DNA from: Cellulomonas cellasea
GTDB lineage: Bacteria > Actinomycetota > Actinomycetes > Actinomycetales > Cellulomonadaceae
DNA: 40,765 nt
Direction of reading: 5' to 3'
Assembly (NCBI RefSeq): GCF_006538745.1
Contig: NZ_BJLR01000027.1
Location: forward strand, 1 to 40,765
Numbering within the stretch: position 1 is the stretch's first letter; every line of letters begins with the position of its first letter. The notes beneath the pieces are model-generated. The model was not told the DNA's origin and made no database searches. It saw nothing but the letters and a program-made list of their open reading frames with translations. Of this stretch, positions 16,724 to 24,662 are shown in pieces. The position numbers and the translations under genes were made by a program.

Positions 16724-18265
16724 TCACGCGGTGACGGGGGCGGACGCCTCGCGGGCGGGCACCGGCTCCGTCTGTGCAGCGGCGTCCGCCGCGTCCGCCT
16801 CGACGGGCAGCCCGTCCGCGAGCGCCCAGGCCTCCTCCGTCACGGTCCGCGGCCAGACGAGCGCCGCGACGACGTACGCGAGCAGCGACGCGACGGCCCC
16901 GTAGAACGTGGGCCACCCGTCGAACGAGGCGTCGACCAGGGTGTTCGGCACGTGCAGCACGTCGTTCGGCACGCCGTACATGGTCGGCGTGAGCACGAAC
17001 AGGGTGATGCGCACCGTGAGGCCGACGACGAGCGCCGCGACCGCCGCCCGGGTGCCGCCCCGCTTCCAGAACATCCCGAGCAGGAACGGCACGACGAGCC
17101 CCGCGAGCATGAGGTCGAACGCGAGCGTGAGCAGGATCCCGGTCTGCGCGACCCGCAGCGCGACGAGCACGCCCGCGATCACGACCGGCACCATCGCGAC
17201 GCGCGTCCAGCGCAGCAGCGGGTCGGGGCCGGCGTCGACGACGCGGCGCACCCCGAGGATGTTGCGCACGGCGACGGCCGAGGTCGCGAGGATCGCGCCG
17301 GACGCGGTGGAGAACGACGCGGCGACGATGCCCGAGAGGACGAGGATCGTCAGTCCGGTCGGGGCGTGGTCGTCGAGCAGCTGGAACAGCACGGGCCCGT
17401 CGTCCATCGACAGCCCGAGCACGGACGCGGCGCTCAGGGCGACGAGCGCGTACGCGACACCGACGACGGCCGTCCCCGCGGCGCCGGTCAGGCACGCGCG
17501 GCGCGCGACCTCGGGGTTCTTCGCGGCGAAGATCCGCTGCATGAAGTCGATCGCGACGATGTCGCCGATGCCGAGCGAGACGAGCGTGGCCCAGTTGATC
17601 GGCGCGCCCTGGTCGGTCGAGGAGAGCTGCCCGAGGTCGAACGGGCCCATGCCCTCGGGGATCTCGAAGCCGATCGTCGCGCCGACCCACCACAGCAGCG
17701 CGACGGTCGCGACCACGGTGATCGCGATCTGGATCGCGGCGGTGTAGGCGTCGGAGAACATCCCGCCGCCGACCGTGTAGACGAGCACGAGGGCGACCGC
17801 GAGCAGCACGCCGAGCGTGTAGTCGAGCCCGAGGAAGCGCTCGAGCAGGTACCCGCAGGCCACGAGGTTGCCGGCCATGAGGATCGCGAAGGCGAAGATC
17901 ATGAGGACCGACGACGCGACCTCGACGCCGCGGCCGTAGCGCAGGCGGTAGAAGTCGGCGAGCGTGAACAGGCCCATGCGGTTCATGGGCCGGGCGAGGA
18001 AGAGCCCGGTCAGCAGCAGGCAGATCGCGAGGCCGAGGGCGAGCGAGGCACCCGACCAGAAGCCGAACGAGGCGGTGAGGTCGGTGTTGCCGACCGTCGC
18101 GTTGGAGTCGACGGCGGCCGCCATGAGCGACGCCGCGACGAGCGGGGTCCCGAGCCGGCGGCCCGCGACGAGGTAGTTGGCGCTGTCGCCGTCGACCTTG
18201 CGGGCGACGACGATCCCGACGAGGACGACTGCGAGGACGCTGAGCCCGACACCGGCGATGATCAT
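16724..18265 (-). CDS. Sodium:solute symporter (SSS family), possible urea/guanidine transporter
   Basis: A 513-residue polytopic membrane protein with about 13 helices, of the SSS family. Family features include YLVAGRRLGTPL, FTLADFYRLRYG, VYTVGGGMFSDAYTAAIQ and ASFSTASGAILATSA. The ATG at 18265 follows GGAGG; the frame stays open further upstream but without a start of similar quality. The SSS family includes the urea transporter DUR3. The gene shares an almost identical operator palindrome with the carboxylase operon and is divergent from the TetR gene, so urea or guanidine is the likely cargo. That is inferred from context; no substrate residues were identified. Confidence 0.88.
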   Translation of the reverse strand: MIIAGVGLSVLAVVLVGIVVARKVDGDSANYLVAGRRLGTPLVAASLMAAAVDSNATVGNTDLTASFGFWSGASLALGLAICLLLTGLFLARPMNRMGLFTLADFYRLRYGRGVEVASSVLMIFAFAILMAGNLVACGYLLERFLGLDYTLGVLLAVALVLVYTVGGGMFSDAYTAAIQIAITVVATVALLWWVGATIGFEIPEGMGPFDLGQLSSTDQGAPINWATLVSLGIGDIVAIDFMQRIFAAKNPEVARRACLTGAAGTAVVGVAYALVALSAASVLGLSMDDGPVLFQLLDDHAPTGLTILVLSGIVAASFSTASGAILATSAVAVRNILGVRRVVDAGPDPLLRWTRVAMVPVVIAGVLVALRVAQTGILLTLAFDLMLAGLVVPFLLGMFWKRGGTRAAVAALVVGLTVRITLFVLTPTMYGVPNDVLHVPNTLVDASFDGWPTFYGAVASLLAYVVAALVWPRTVTEEAWALADGLPVEADAADAAAQTEPVPAREASAPVTA

Positions 18266-18286
18266 GGGTCCTCCGAGGGACGTGTG

Positions 18287-18302
18287 CCTGTCAAGTGACA
18301 GG
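18287..18302. promoter_or_regulatory. Palindromic operator in front of the symporter gene
   Basis: CCTGTCA, 2 bp, TGACAGG: a perfect 7-bp inverted repeat 21 bp upstream of the symporter ATG. The right half continues GAAC, exactly as in the second copy at 19329-19350. It is the probable binding site of the TetR regulator encoded between the two copies. Confidence 0.75.
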
Positions 18303-18421
18303 AACATTGACCACCCGGGCCGTGTCGGCGGTGCTGCCGCCACGAAACAAGCGTGTTAACGCCGCTCCCCGCGCCTCGCCCACCCCCGCCGCCGGCGCAC
18401 GGGGCCCCCGACGGCGGCACC

Positions 18422-18427
18422 TAGCAT
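18422..18427 (+). promoter_or_regulatory. -10 element of a leaderless promoter (TAGCAT)
   Basis: TAGCAT is followed by 7 bp and GTG 18435. It contains the in-frame ATG 18426, which is therefore unlikely to be the TetR start codon. Confidence 0.55.
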
Positions 18428-18434
18428 GGCGACC

Positions 18435-19151
18435 GTGGCACCAGCACCGGCCAAGGGCCGTCCCCGCGTGGGCGTCTCGGCCCACCCCGACCTCCCGGCG
18501 CCCGAGCAGATCCTGCGCGCCGCCGCGCAGCTCTTCGTCGACTGCGGGTACGACGCGACGTCGACGCGCGCGATCGCGGCGGCGGTCGGGATCCGGCAGG
18601 CGTCGCTCTACTACCACTTCGCGAGCAAGGCCGACATCCTCGCGGAGCTGCTGAGCCGGACGGTCACGCCGTCGCTCGACGCGGCGGAGCGGCTGCTCGC
18701 CGACGGGGGCGACCCCGCGGTCCGGCTGCACGAGCTCGTCACCGTCGACTGCCGCCTGCTGCTCGACGCCCCCGCGAACGTCGGCGCGCTGTACCTGCTG
18801 CCCGAGGTGCGGGCCGAGCGCTTCGCCGACTTCCGCGCCCAGCGCGCCCGGCTGCGCGACGCGTACGGCACGCTCGTCGAGCAGGCGGCGGCACCGGGGG
18901 CGATGCTCGGGCCGCTCGACGTGCTGACGGACGTCGTGTTCGGGCTCGTCGAGAGCGTGATCGGCGTGCGGGGGCGCGAGGCGGGCGGCACGGAGGGGGA
19001 TGGCGGCGGCGCGGACGGCGGGGCGCGACCGGTCCTCGACAGCGGCGTCCTGGTCACGACGGTGGCGCGCTCGGCGCTGCGGGTGCTCGGCTGGGACGAG
19101 GCCGGGCTGGTGCGCATCGAGCGCGCGTCGGACGCCCGCCGCACGGCCTGA
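18435..19151 (+). CDS. TetR-family transcriptional regulator of the urea/guanidine locus
   Basis: About 238 residues. The N-terminal helix-turn-helix is typical: AAAQLFVDCGYDATSTRAIAAAVGIRQASLYYHFASKADIL, here with recognition-helix core RQASLYYHF. The C-terminal ligand domain is less conserved and has a Gly/Asp-rich loop near residue 195. The GTG at 18435 is preferred to the ATG at 18426, because TAGCAT overlaps that ATG and gives a leaderless start at the GTG. The gene lies between the symporter and the carboxylase operon, both of which carry a CCTGTCA palindrome at their promoters, so it is most likely their repressor, released by urea, guanidine or an intermediate. Confidence 0.9.
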   Translation: MAPAPAKGRPRVGVSAHPDLPAPEQILRAAAQLFVDCGYDATSTRAIAAAVGIRQASLYYHFASKADILAELLSRTVTPSLDAAERLLADGGDPAVRLHELVTVDCRLLLDAPANVGALYLLPEVRAERFADFRAQRARLRDAYGTLVEQAAAPGAMLGPLDVLTDVVFGLVESVIGVRGREAGGTEGDGGGADGGARPVLDSGVLVTTVARSALRVLGWDEAGLVRIERASDARRTA

Positions 19152-19201
19152 CGGTCGCGGGCAGCGGCCGCCGCTGGGGCGCCCCCGGAGGCGAACGGGC
19201 A

Positions 19202-19228
19202 CGGCAGCGCCGTCGGCGCGCGGTGCCG
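19202..19228 (+). terminator. Possible hairpin after the TetR gene
   Basis: CGGCA-GCGCC, loop GTC, GGCGC, a 4-nt bulge, TGCCG, about 50 bp after the TetR stop. The stem is interrupted by the bulge, so the call is weak. Confidence 0.3.
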
Positions 19229-19274
19229 GCGTCGGGCGACCTGCGGCGGGCGCCGTCACCGGCCCCGCGAGGGT

Positions 19275-19312
19275 TTAACGCACCGGACACACGGCGGTGA
19301 CCCCGCGGGAAC
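19275..19312 (+). promoter_or_regulatory. GlnR box (four half-sites)
   Basis: TTAAC-N6-GACAC-N6-GTGAC-N6-GGAAC, at 19275, 19286, 19297 and 19308. The actinobacterial GlnR consensus is gTnAC-N6-GaAAC-N6-gTnAC-N6-GaAAC. GTGAC fits fully, TTAAC fits the TnAC core, and GACAC and GGAAC each miss one base. All three spacers are exactly 6 bp. The box ends 55 bp before the first gene of the carboxylase operon, in an activator position. It implies control by nitrogen status. Confidence 0.7.
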
Positions 19313-19328
19313 GCGCGCCTCGCACTGT

Positions 19329-19350
19329 GTTCCTGTCAGCCGACAGGAAC
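19329..19350. promoter_or_regulatory. Palindromic operator in front of the carboxylase operon
   Basis: GTTCCTGTC, AGCC, GACAGGAAC: a perfect 9-bp inverted repeat 16 bp upstream of the ATG at 19367. It shares CCTGTCA-NN-YGACAGGAAC with the site before the symporter. It lies between the GlnR box and the ribosome binding site, a position where repressor would block transcription. Confidence 0.78.
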
Positions 19351-19366
19351 CACGGGGAGGGCCGCC

Positions 19367-20236
19367 ATGACGGCATCCAGCACGTCCACGACCGCGGGAG
19401 CGCGTGAGCACGCCCGCGCCCAGGAGGGCGCCGCCGCCGGGACGGTGCGCACCCGGCCGGTCGTGCCCGCGAGCGCATGGCCGACCCCGCCGGACGGCGT
19501 GTCCCCCGAGGACCTGGTGCACGCCGAGACGGTCGCGGGCGGTGGGTACACGCACCTGGCGGTCGCCCGGGGCACGCACGTGCGGCTCACCGACCTCGAC
19601 GGGGACGCGTGCGCGCACGTGCTCGCGTTCCACGCCGAGCAGCCGTGGGAGCGCCTCAACGTCGCCGACACGGTCAAGGTGCAGTGGCAGGTGTACCTGA
19701 CCACCGGGCACCTGCTGCTCTCGGACCAGGGGCGCGCGCTCGCGAGCGTCGTCGCGGACACCTCCGGGCACCACGACACCCTGTTCGGCACCACGACGCG
19801 GGCCCGCAACGAGGCCCGGTACGGCGACGGCGCGGCGCACGGCCCCTCCCCCGCCGGGCGCGAGCTGTTCGCGCTCGCCGGCGCGAAGCACGACCTCACG
19901 CGGCGCGACCTGCCGCCGAGCATCTCGTTCTTCCAGGGCGTGCGGGTCGACGACGACGGCGCCCCGCAGCACCGCGGCTCGGCCGGCGCCGGGGCCGCCG
20001 TCACGCTGGTCGCGGAGCTGCCGCTGATCCTCCTGGTCGCCAACACCGCGCACCCGCTCGACCCGCGCGAGCGCTTCACGTGCACGCCGCTCGAGGTGCT
20101 CGCGTGGCGCGGGGACCCGACCGCGCCGTCCGACCCGCGCTGGGACGCGACCCCCGAGGGCCGGCGCGCGCTCGACAGGACCGCGGCCCACGTCGCCGCC
20201 CGCACCGCTCGCCCGACGGCAGGAGCCACCCGATGA
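19367..20236 (+). CDS. Urea carboxylase-associated protein 1 (DUF1989), carboxyguanidine deiminase subunit
   Basis: A 289-residue DUF1989 protein, the first gene of the operon, with a GGGGAGG ribosome binding site. The family core is visible: HVRLTDLDGDACAHVLAF, NVADTVKVQWQVYLTTGHLLLSD, and GHHDTLFG. The N-terminal 35 residues and the C-terminal tail are low-complexity. Proteins of this family beside a urea/guanidine carboxylase have been shown in other bacteria to form a two-subunit carboxyguanidine deiminase that yields allophanate. The stop overlaps the next start by 4 bp (ATGA), which fits subunits made in equal amounts. Whether this operon handles guanidine, urea or both is not settled by the sequence. 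Confidence 0.88.
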   Translation: MTASSTSTTAGAREHARAQEGAAAGTVRTRPVVPASAWPTPPDGVSPEDLVHAETVAGGGYTHLAVARGTHVRLTDLDGDACAHVLAFHAEQPWERLNVADTVKVQWQVYLTTGHLLLSDQGRALASVVADTSGHHDTLFGTTTRARNEARYGDGAAHGPSPAGRELFALAGAKHDLTRRDLPPSISFFQGVRVDDDGAPQHRGSAGAGAAVTLVAELPLILLVANTAHPLDPRERFTCTPLEVLAWRGDPTAPSDPRWDATPEGRRALDRTAAHVAARTARPTAGATR

Positions 20237-20982
20237 CCACCACCGACACCCCCGCCCTGCCGCCCGCCGCACGGGGGGCCGCCGCACCGACGGGCACCGC
20301 ACCGGCAGGTACCGCCCCCGAAGGCACCGGACCGAGCGCTCCCGCGGCGCTGCCGGCGGCAGCGACCGGCGCCGTCGTGCTCGACGCCGTCGTCCCCGCA
20401 CGCGCGCCGTGGTCTGCGGTCGTACGGCGCGGGCAGCTCCTGACGATCATCGACCTCGGCGGTAACCAGGCCGTCGACTTCCTCGCCTTCGACGCGCACG
20501 ACACGTCGCTGCGGTACTCGGCGCCCGACACGATCCAGGCGCAGGGTTCGGTGTTCCTCACGACGGGCAGCGTGCTCCGGGACTGCGAGCACGCGCCGAT
20601 GATGACGCTCGTCGCCGACGACTGCGGGCGCCACGACACGCTCGGGGGTGCGTGCTCGAAGGAGTCGAACACGCTGCGCTACGGCCACCACACCGCAGGC
20701 CAGCACGCGTGCGTCGAGAACTTCCTCGCCGAGGGCGGCCGGCACGGGCTCGGCAAGCGGGACCTCGTCTCGAACATCAACTGGTACATGAACGTGCCGG
20801 TCGACCCGGACGGCGCGCTCGGCATCGTCGACGGCATCTCGGCGCCGGGCCTGAGCCTCACGCTCCGCGCGGAGAAGGACGTGCTCGTCGTCGTCTCCAA
20901 CTGCCCGCAGGTCAACAACCCGTGCAACGGCTTCGACCCGACGCCGGTCCGCATGGTCGTGACCGACCCGAGCGAGGGCTGA
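20233..20982 (+). CDS. Urea carboxylase-associated protein 2 (DUF1989), carboxyguanidine deiminase subunit
   Basis: A 249-residue DUF1989 protein. The first 45 residues are a Pro/Ala/Gly/Thr-rich extension. The core has IIDLGGNQAVDFLAFDA, TIQAQGSVFLTTGSVL, CGRHDTLGGACSKES, GQHACVENF, and NWYMNVPVDPDG; the His and Cys residues could bind a metal. It is more conserved than its partner and overlaps it by 4 bp. The carboxylase start follows 3 bp after its stop. Role as for the partner: the second subunit of the deiminase acting on carboxyguanidine. Confidence 0.9.
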   Translation: MTTTDTPALPPAARGAAAPTGTAPAGTAPEGTGPSAPAALPAAATGAVVLDAVVPARAPWSAVVRRGQLLTIIDLGGNQAVDFLAFDAHDTSLRYSAPDTIQAQGSVFLTTGSVLRDCEHAPMMTLVADDCGRHDTLGGACSKESNTLRYGHHTAGQHACVENFLAEGGRHGLGKRDLVSNINWYMNVPVDPDGALGIVDGISAPGLSLTLRAEKDVLVVVSNCPQVNNPCNGFDPTPVRMVVTDPSEG

Positions 20983-20985
20983 CCC

Positions 20986-23900
20986 ATGACGTTCGACACG
21001 CTGCTCGTCGCGAACCGCGGCGAGATCGCCGTCCGCATCCTGCGCACCGCACGCGAGCTCGGGCTGCGCACGGTCGCGGTGTACTCCGAGGCCGACGCGG
21101 GCGCGGCGCACACGCACCTGGCCGACGAGGCCGTGCTGCTGGGCCCCGCCCCCGCCGCGCAGAGCTACCTGCGCGCGGACCGGATCGTCGAAGCGGCGCT
21201 CGCGACGGGCGCCGGCGCGATCCACCCCGGCTACGGCTTCCTCTCGGAGAACGCGGGCTTCGCGCGCGCGGCGGAGGCCGCCGGGATCGCGTTCGTCGGC
21301 CCGCGCCCCGAGCACCTCGAGCTGTTCGGGTCCAAGCACACCGCGCGCGACGCGGCCCGCGCCGTCGGCGTCCCGATGCTCGCGGGGACGGGTCTGCTCG
21401 GGACGCTCGACGAGGCGCTCGCCGCGGCCGAGACCATCGGCTGGCCGGTCATGCTCAAGGCGACGGCGGGCGGCGGCGGGATCGGCATGCGCGCGTGCCA
21501 CGGGCCGGACGAGCTGACGGACGCCTGGGAGGCCGTGCGCCGCGTCGCGGGCGCGAGCTTCGGAACCGCCGGGGTCTTCCTCGAGCGGCTCATCACCGCG
21601 GCTCGGCACGTCGAGGTGCAGGCGTTCGGGGACGGGCTCGGCACGGTCGTGACGCTCGGGGACCGCGACTGCTCGCTCCAGCGCCGCAACCAGAAGGTGT
21701 GCGAGGAGGCGCCGGCGCCGGCGCTCCCGGACCACGTCCGCAGCACGATCGCGACGGCGGCGCACGACCTGTGCGCCTCGGTCGCGTACCGCTCGGCGGG
21801 CACGGTCGAGTACGTCTACGACGCCGAGCGCGAGGAGGTCGCGTTCCTCGAGGTCAACACCCGCCTGCAGGTCGAGCACCCGGTGACCGAGGCGGTGTAC
21901 GGGGTCGACCTCGTCGCGTGGATGCTGCGGCTCGCGCAGGGCGACACGTCGGTGGTCGGGACCCCGCTCGTCGCGCGCGGCCACGCGGTCGAGGCGCGCG
22001 TCTACGCCGAGAACCCCGACCACGACCACGTGCCGAGCGCCGGGACGGTCACCTCCGTGCGGACGCCGGCGGGCGTGCGGGTCGACACCTGGGTCGAGGC
22101 CGGCAGCGAGGTCAGCACGCACTACGACCCCCTGCTCGCCAAGGTCGTCGTCGCGGGCGACGACCGTGCGGCGGCCTGGGCGGCGCTCGGCGAGGCCCTG
22201 GCCGGGACCCGGGTCGACGGCGTCGCGACCAACGTCGGCCTGCTGCGCTCGATCGCCCGCGACGGCGACGTGCTCGCCGCGACGCACACGACCGCGACGC
22301 TCGCGCACGTGCGCGACGCCTCGCCGCGCGTCCAGGTCCTGCGCGCCGGGATGCTCACGACCGTGCAGGACTGGCCCGGGCGCACCGGGTACTGGCACGT
22401 CGGCATCCCGCCGTCGGGCCCGATGGACGACCTGTCGTTCCGGCTCGGCAACCGCGCGCTCGGCAACGCGGAGGGCGCGCCGGGGCTCGAGTGCACGATG
22501 ACGGGACCGTCGCTGCGCTTCGCGACCCCGGCGACCGTGCTGGTCGCGGGCGCGCCGACGCCCGTGACGCTCGACGGCGAGCCCGTCGCACAGTGGGAAC
22601 CCGTGGAGGTGCCCGCGGGCGGCGTGCTCGACGTCGGCACGGCGACCGCGGGGATGCGCGCGTACGTGCTGGTCCGCGGCGGGCTCGACGTCCCCGAGGT
22701 GCTCGGTTCCGCGGCGACGTTCGACCTCGGGGAGATCGGCGGCGCGACCGGCCGGCCGCTGCGGCCCGGGGACCTGCTGGCCCTCGGGACCCCCGACGCC
22801 GCGGCGCCCGCACCCGCCGGCGTTCCGGCGGACGGTCGCCCGGCGGTCACCGACGCGTGGCAGATCGGCGCGCTCGAGGGCCCTCACGCGGCCCCGGAGT
22901 TCTTCACGCCCGACGACGTGACCGCGTTCTACGCCGCGCGCTGGTCCGTGCACTTCAACTCGGCGCGCACCGGCGTCCGGCTCGTCGGGCCCAAGCCGGT
23001 GTGGGCACGGCCCGACGGCGGCGAGGCCGGCCTGCACCCGTCGAACATCCACGACACCCCGTACGCGGTCGGCGCGGTCGACTACACCGGCGACGTCCCG
23101 ATCCTGCTGGGCCCCGACGGACCGAGCCTCGGCGGCTTCACGTGCCCCGCGACGGTCGCCGTGGGCCAGCTGTGGAAGCTCGGGCAGCTCCGTCCGGGCG
23201 ACACCGTGCAGTTCGTGCCGGTCGACGAGCCGGGGGCCGAGGTCCTGCGGCAGGCGCCGCTGACCGTCCCGGTGTCCTCCCGCGCGGCGCACCACGACGG
23301 CGGCGTGCTCGGGCGGCTCGACGCCTCGACGGACCGCCCGGCGGTGACCTACCGACGCTCGGGCGACGACAACCTCCTGATCGAGTACGGGCCGATGCAG
23401 CTCGACCTCGCGACCCGCCTGCGGGTGCACGCGCTCGCCGAGCGCATCGCCGCCGACGGGCGGGCGGGCATCGTCGACCTGACGCCCGGGATCCGCTCGC
23501 TCCAGGTGCACCTCGACCCCGACGTCCTCCCGCTGCGCACCATGCTCGACCTCGTCCAGGAGGCCGAGGACGAGCTGCCGCCGACGAGCGACCTCGTCGT
23601 GCCGTCGCGCACCGTGCACCTCCCGCTCAGCTGGGACGACCCCGCGACGCGCGAGGCGACCGAGCGGTACATGGCGGGCGTGCGCGACGACGCCCCGTGG
23701 TGCCCGTGGAACATCGAGTTCATCCGCCGCATCAACGGCCTGGGCTCGGTCGACGACGTGCACCGCACCGTCTTCGACGCGGAGTACCTCGTGCTCGGGC
23801 TCGGCGACGTGTACCTCGGCGCGCCCGTCGCGACGCCGCTCGACCCGCGGCACCGGCTCGTCACCACGAAGTACAACCCGGCGCGGACCTGGACCCCGCA

Positions 23901-24564
23901 GAACGCCGTGGGGATCGGCGGGGCCTACCTGTGCATCTACGGCATGGAGGGCCCGGGCGGCTACCAGTTCGTCGGGCGCACCGTGCAGGTCTGGGACACG
24001 CACCGCCAGCGCGGGCCGTTCGAGCCGGGCACGCCGTGGCTGCTGCGGTTCTTCGACCGGATCCGGTGGTTCCCCGTCGAGGCTGACGAGCTGCTCGACA
24101 TGCGCGCCGACATGGCCGCCGGGCGGCTCGACGTGCGGATCGACGAGGGCGAGTTCGTGCTCGCGGACCACGAGCGCTTCCTGCGCGACGAGGCCGGCTC
24201 GATCGCGGAGTTCCAGGCGCGGCAGTCGGCGGCGTTCGCGGACGAGCGGGCCGCGTGGGAGGCCGCCGGGGAGTTCGACCCGCGGCCCGAGCCGGCGCTC
24301 GCGGTGGCTCCCCAGGCGGCGGCCCTGCCCCCGGGCTGCGCGAGCGTCGACGCGCCGTTCGTGGGCACGGTGTTCCGCGTCGACGTCGCGCCGGGCGACC
24401 GGGTCGAGGCCGGCCAGGTCCTGCTCGCGCTCGAGGCGATGAAGATGGAGGCACCCGTGACGGCGCGCGCCGCCGGGGTCGTCGTCGACGTCGCCGTGGC
24501 CCCCGGCGACCAGGTCGGTCCGGGCCAGGCGCTCGTGGTCGTCCGCGAGGAGGTGGCCGCCTGA
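20986..24564 (+). CDS. Urea/guanidine carboxylase, biotin-dependent
   Basis: A 1192-residue multidomain enzyme that uses ATP, bicarbonate and biotin to carboxylate urea or guanidine. Residues 1-445 are a biotin carboxylase (LLVANRGEIAVRI, KATAGGGGIGMR, FLEVNTRLQVEHPVTE). About 450-770 is the AHS2/KipA part of the carboxyltransferase (TTVQDWPGRTGYWHVGIP). About 785-1075 is the AHS1/KipI part (GDDNLLIEYG). The C-terminus is a biotinyl domain with EAMKME, the biotinylated Lys being K1153. There is no fused allophanate hydrolase, unlike yeast urea amidolyase, and no separate one follows. The two DUF1989 genes upstream suggest guanidine as substrate, but urea cannot be excluded. Confidence 0.93.
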   Translation: MTFDTLLVANRGEIAVRILRTARELGLRTVAVYSEADAGAAHTHLADEAVLLGPAPAAQSYLRADRIVEAALATGAGAIHPGYGFLSENAGFARAAEAAGIAFVGPRPEHLELFGSKHTARDAARAVGVPMLAGTGLLGTLDEALAAAETIGWPVMLKATAGGGGIGMRACHGPDELTDAWEAVRRVAGASFGTAGVFLERLITAARHVEVQAFGDGLGTVVTLGDRDCSLQRRNQKVCEEAPAPALPDHVRSTIATAAHDLCASVAYRSAGTVEYVYDAEREEVAFLEVNTRLQVEHPVTEAVYGVDLVAWMLRLAQGDTSVVGTPLVARGHAVEARVYAENPDHDHVPSAGTVTSVRTPAGVRVDTWVEAGSEVSTHYDPLLAKVVVAGDDRAAAWAALGEALAGTRVDGVATNVGLLRSIARDGDVLAATHTTATLAHVRDASPRVQVLRAGMLTTVQDWPGRTGYWHVGIPPSGPMDDLSFRLGNRALGNAEGAPGLECTMTGPSLRFATPATVLVAGAPTPVTLDGEPVAQWEPVEVPAGGVLDVGTATAGMRAYVLVRGGLDVPEVLGSAATFDLGEIGGATGRPLRPGDLLALGTPDAAAPAPAGVPADGRPAVTDAWQIGALEGPHAAPEFFTPDDVTAFYAARWSVHFNSARTGVRLVGPKPVWARPDGGEAGLHPSNIHDTPYAVGAVDYTGDVPILLGPDGPSLGGFTCPATVAVGQLWKLGQLRPGDTVQFVPVDEPGAEVLRQAPLTVPVSSRAAHHDGGVLGRLDASTDRPAVTYRRSGDDNLLIEYGPMQLDLATRLRVHALAERIAADGRAGIVDLTPGIRSLQVHLDPDVLPLRTMLDLVQEAEDELPPTSDLVVPSRTVHLPLSWDDPATREATERYMAGVRDDAPWCPWNIEFIRRINGLGSVDDVHRTVFDAEYLVLGLGDVYLGAPVATPLDPRHRLVTTKYNPARTWTPQNAVGIGGAYLCIYGMEGPGGYQFVGRTVQVWDTHRQRGPFEPGTPWLLRFFDRIRWFPVEADELLDMRADMAAGRLDVRIDEGEFVLADHERFLRDEAGSIAEFQARQSAAFADERAAWEAAGEFDPRPEPALAVAPQAAALPPGCASVDAPFVGTVFRVDVAPGDRVEAGQVLLALEAMKMEAPVTARAAGVVVDVAVAPGDQVGPGQALVVVREEVAA

Positions 24565-24650
24565 CACCCGCGGATATTCCCCGGCGGCGACGTGAGGATC
24601 CGCACGCGACCGCCAGCCGATCATCCCCGGCGCCTCCCGCGCGCGTGTGG

Positions 24651-24656
24651 TCGAAT
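24651..24656 (+). promoter_or_regulatory. -10-like TCGAAT before the amino-acid ABC operon
   Basis: TCGAAT is followed by exactly 6 bp and ATG 24663. It matches TATAAT at four of six positions. No ribosome binding site precedes this ATG, so a leaderless start is likely. The 98-bp gap after the carboxylase gene shows only a weak GCGGAT/ATCCGC symmetry. Confidence 0.4.
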
Positions 24657-24662
24657 CGGACC

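Noticed and set aside
18322-18360. A GlnR site in front of the symporter (GAAAC-N6-GTTAA)
   Set aside because: Only two half-sites in the unusual order fit, and the neighbouring half-sites at 6-bp spacing do not match.
19336-24624. Minus-strand frame of more than 1700 codons opposite the carboxylase operon
   Set aside because: Antisense shadow of GC-rich coding sequence with Arg/Val/His-rich composition and no domains.
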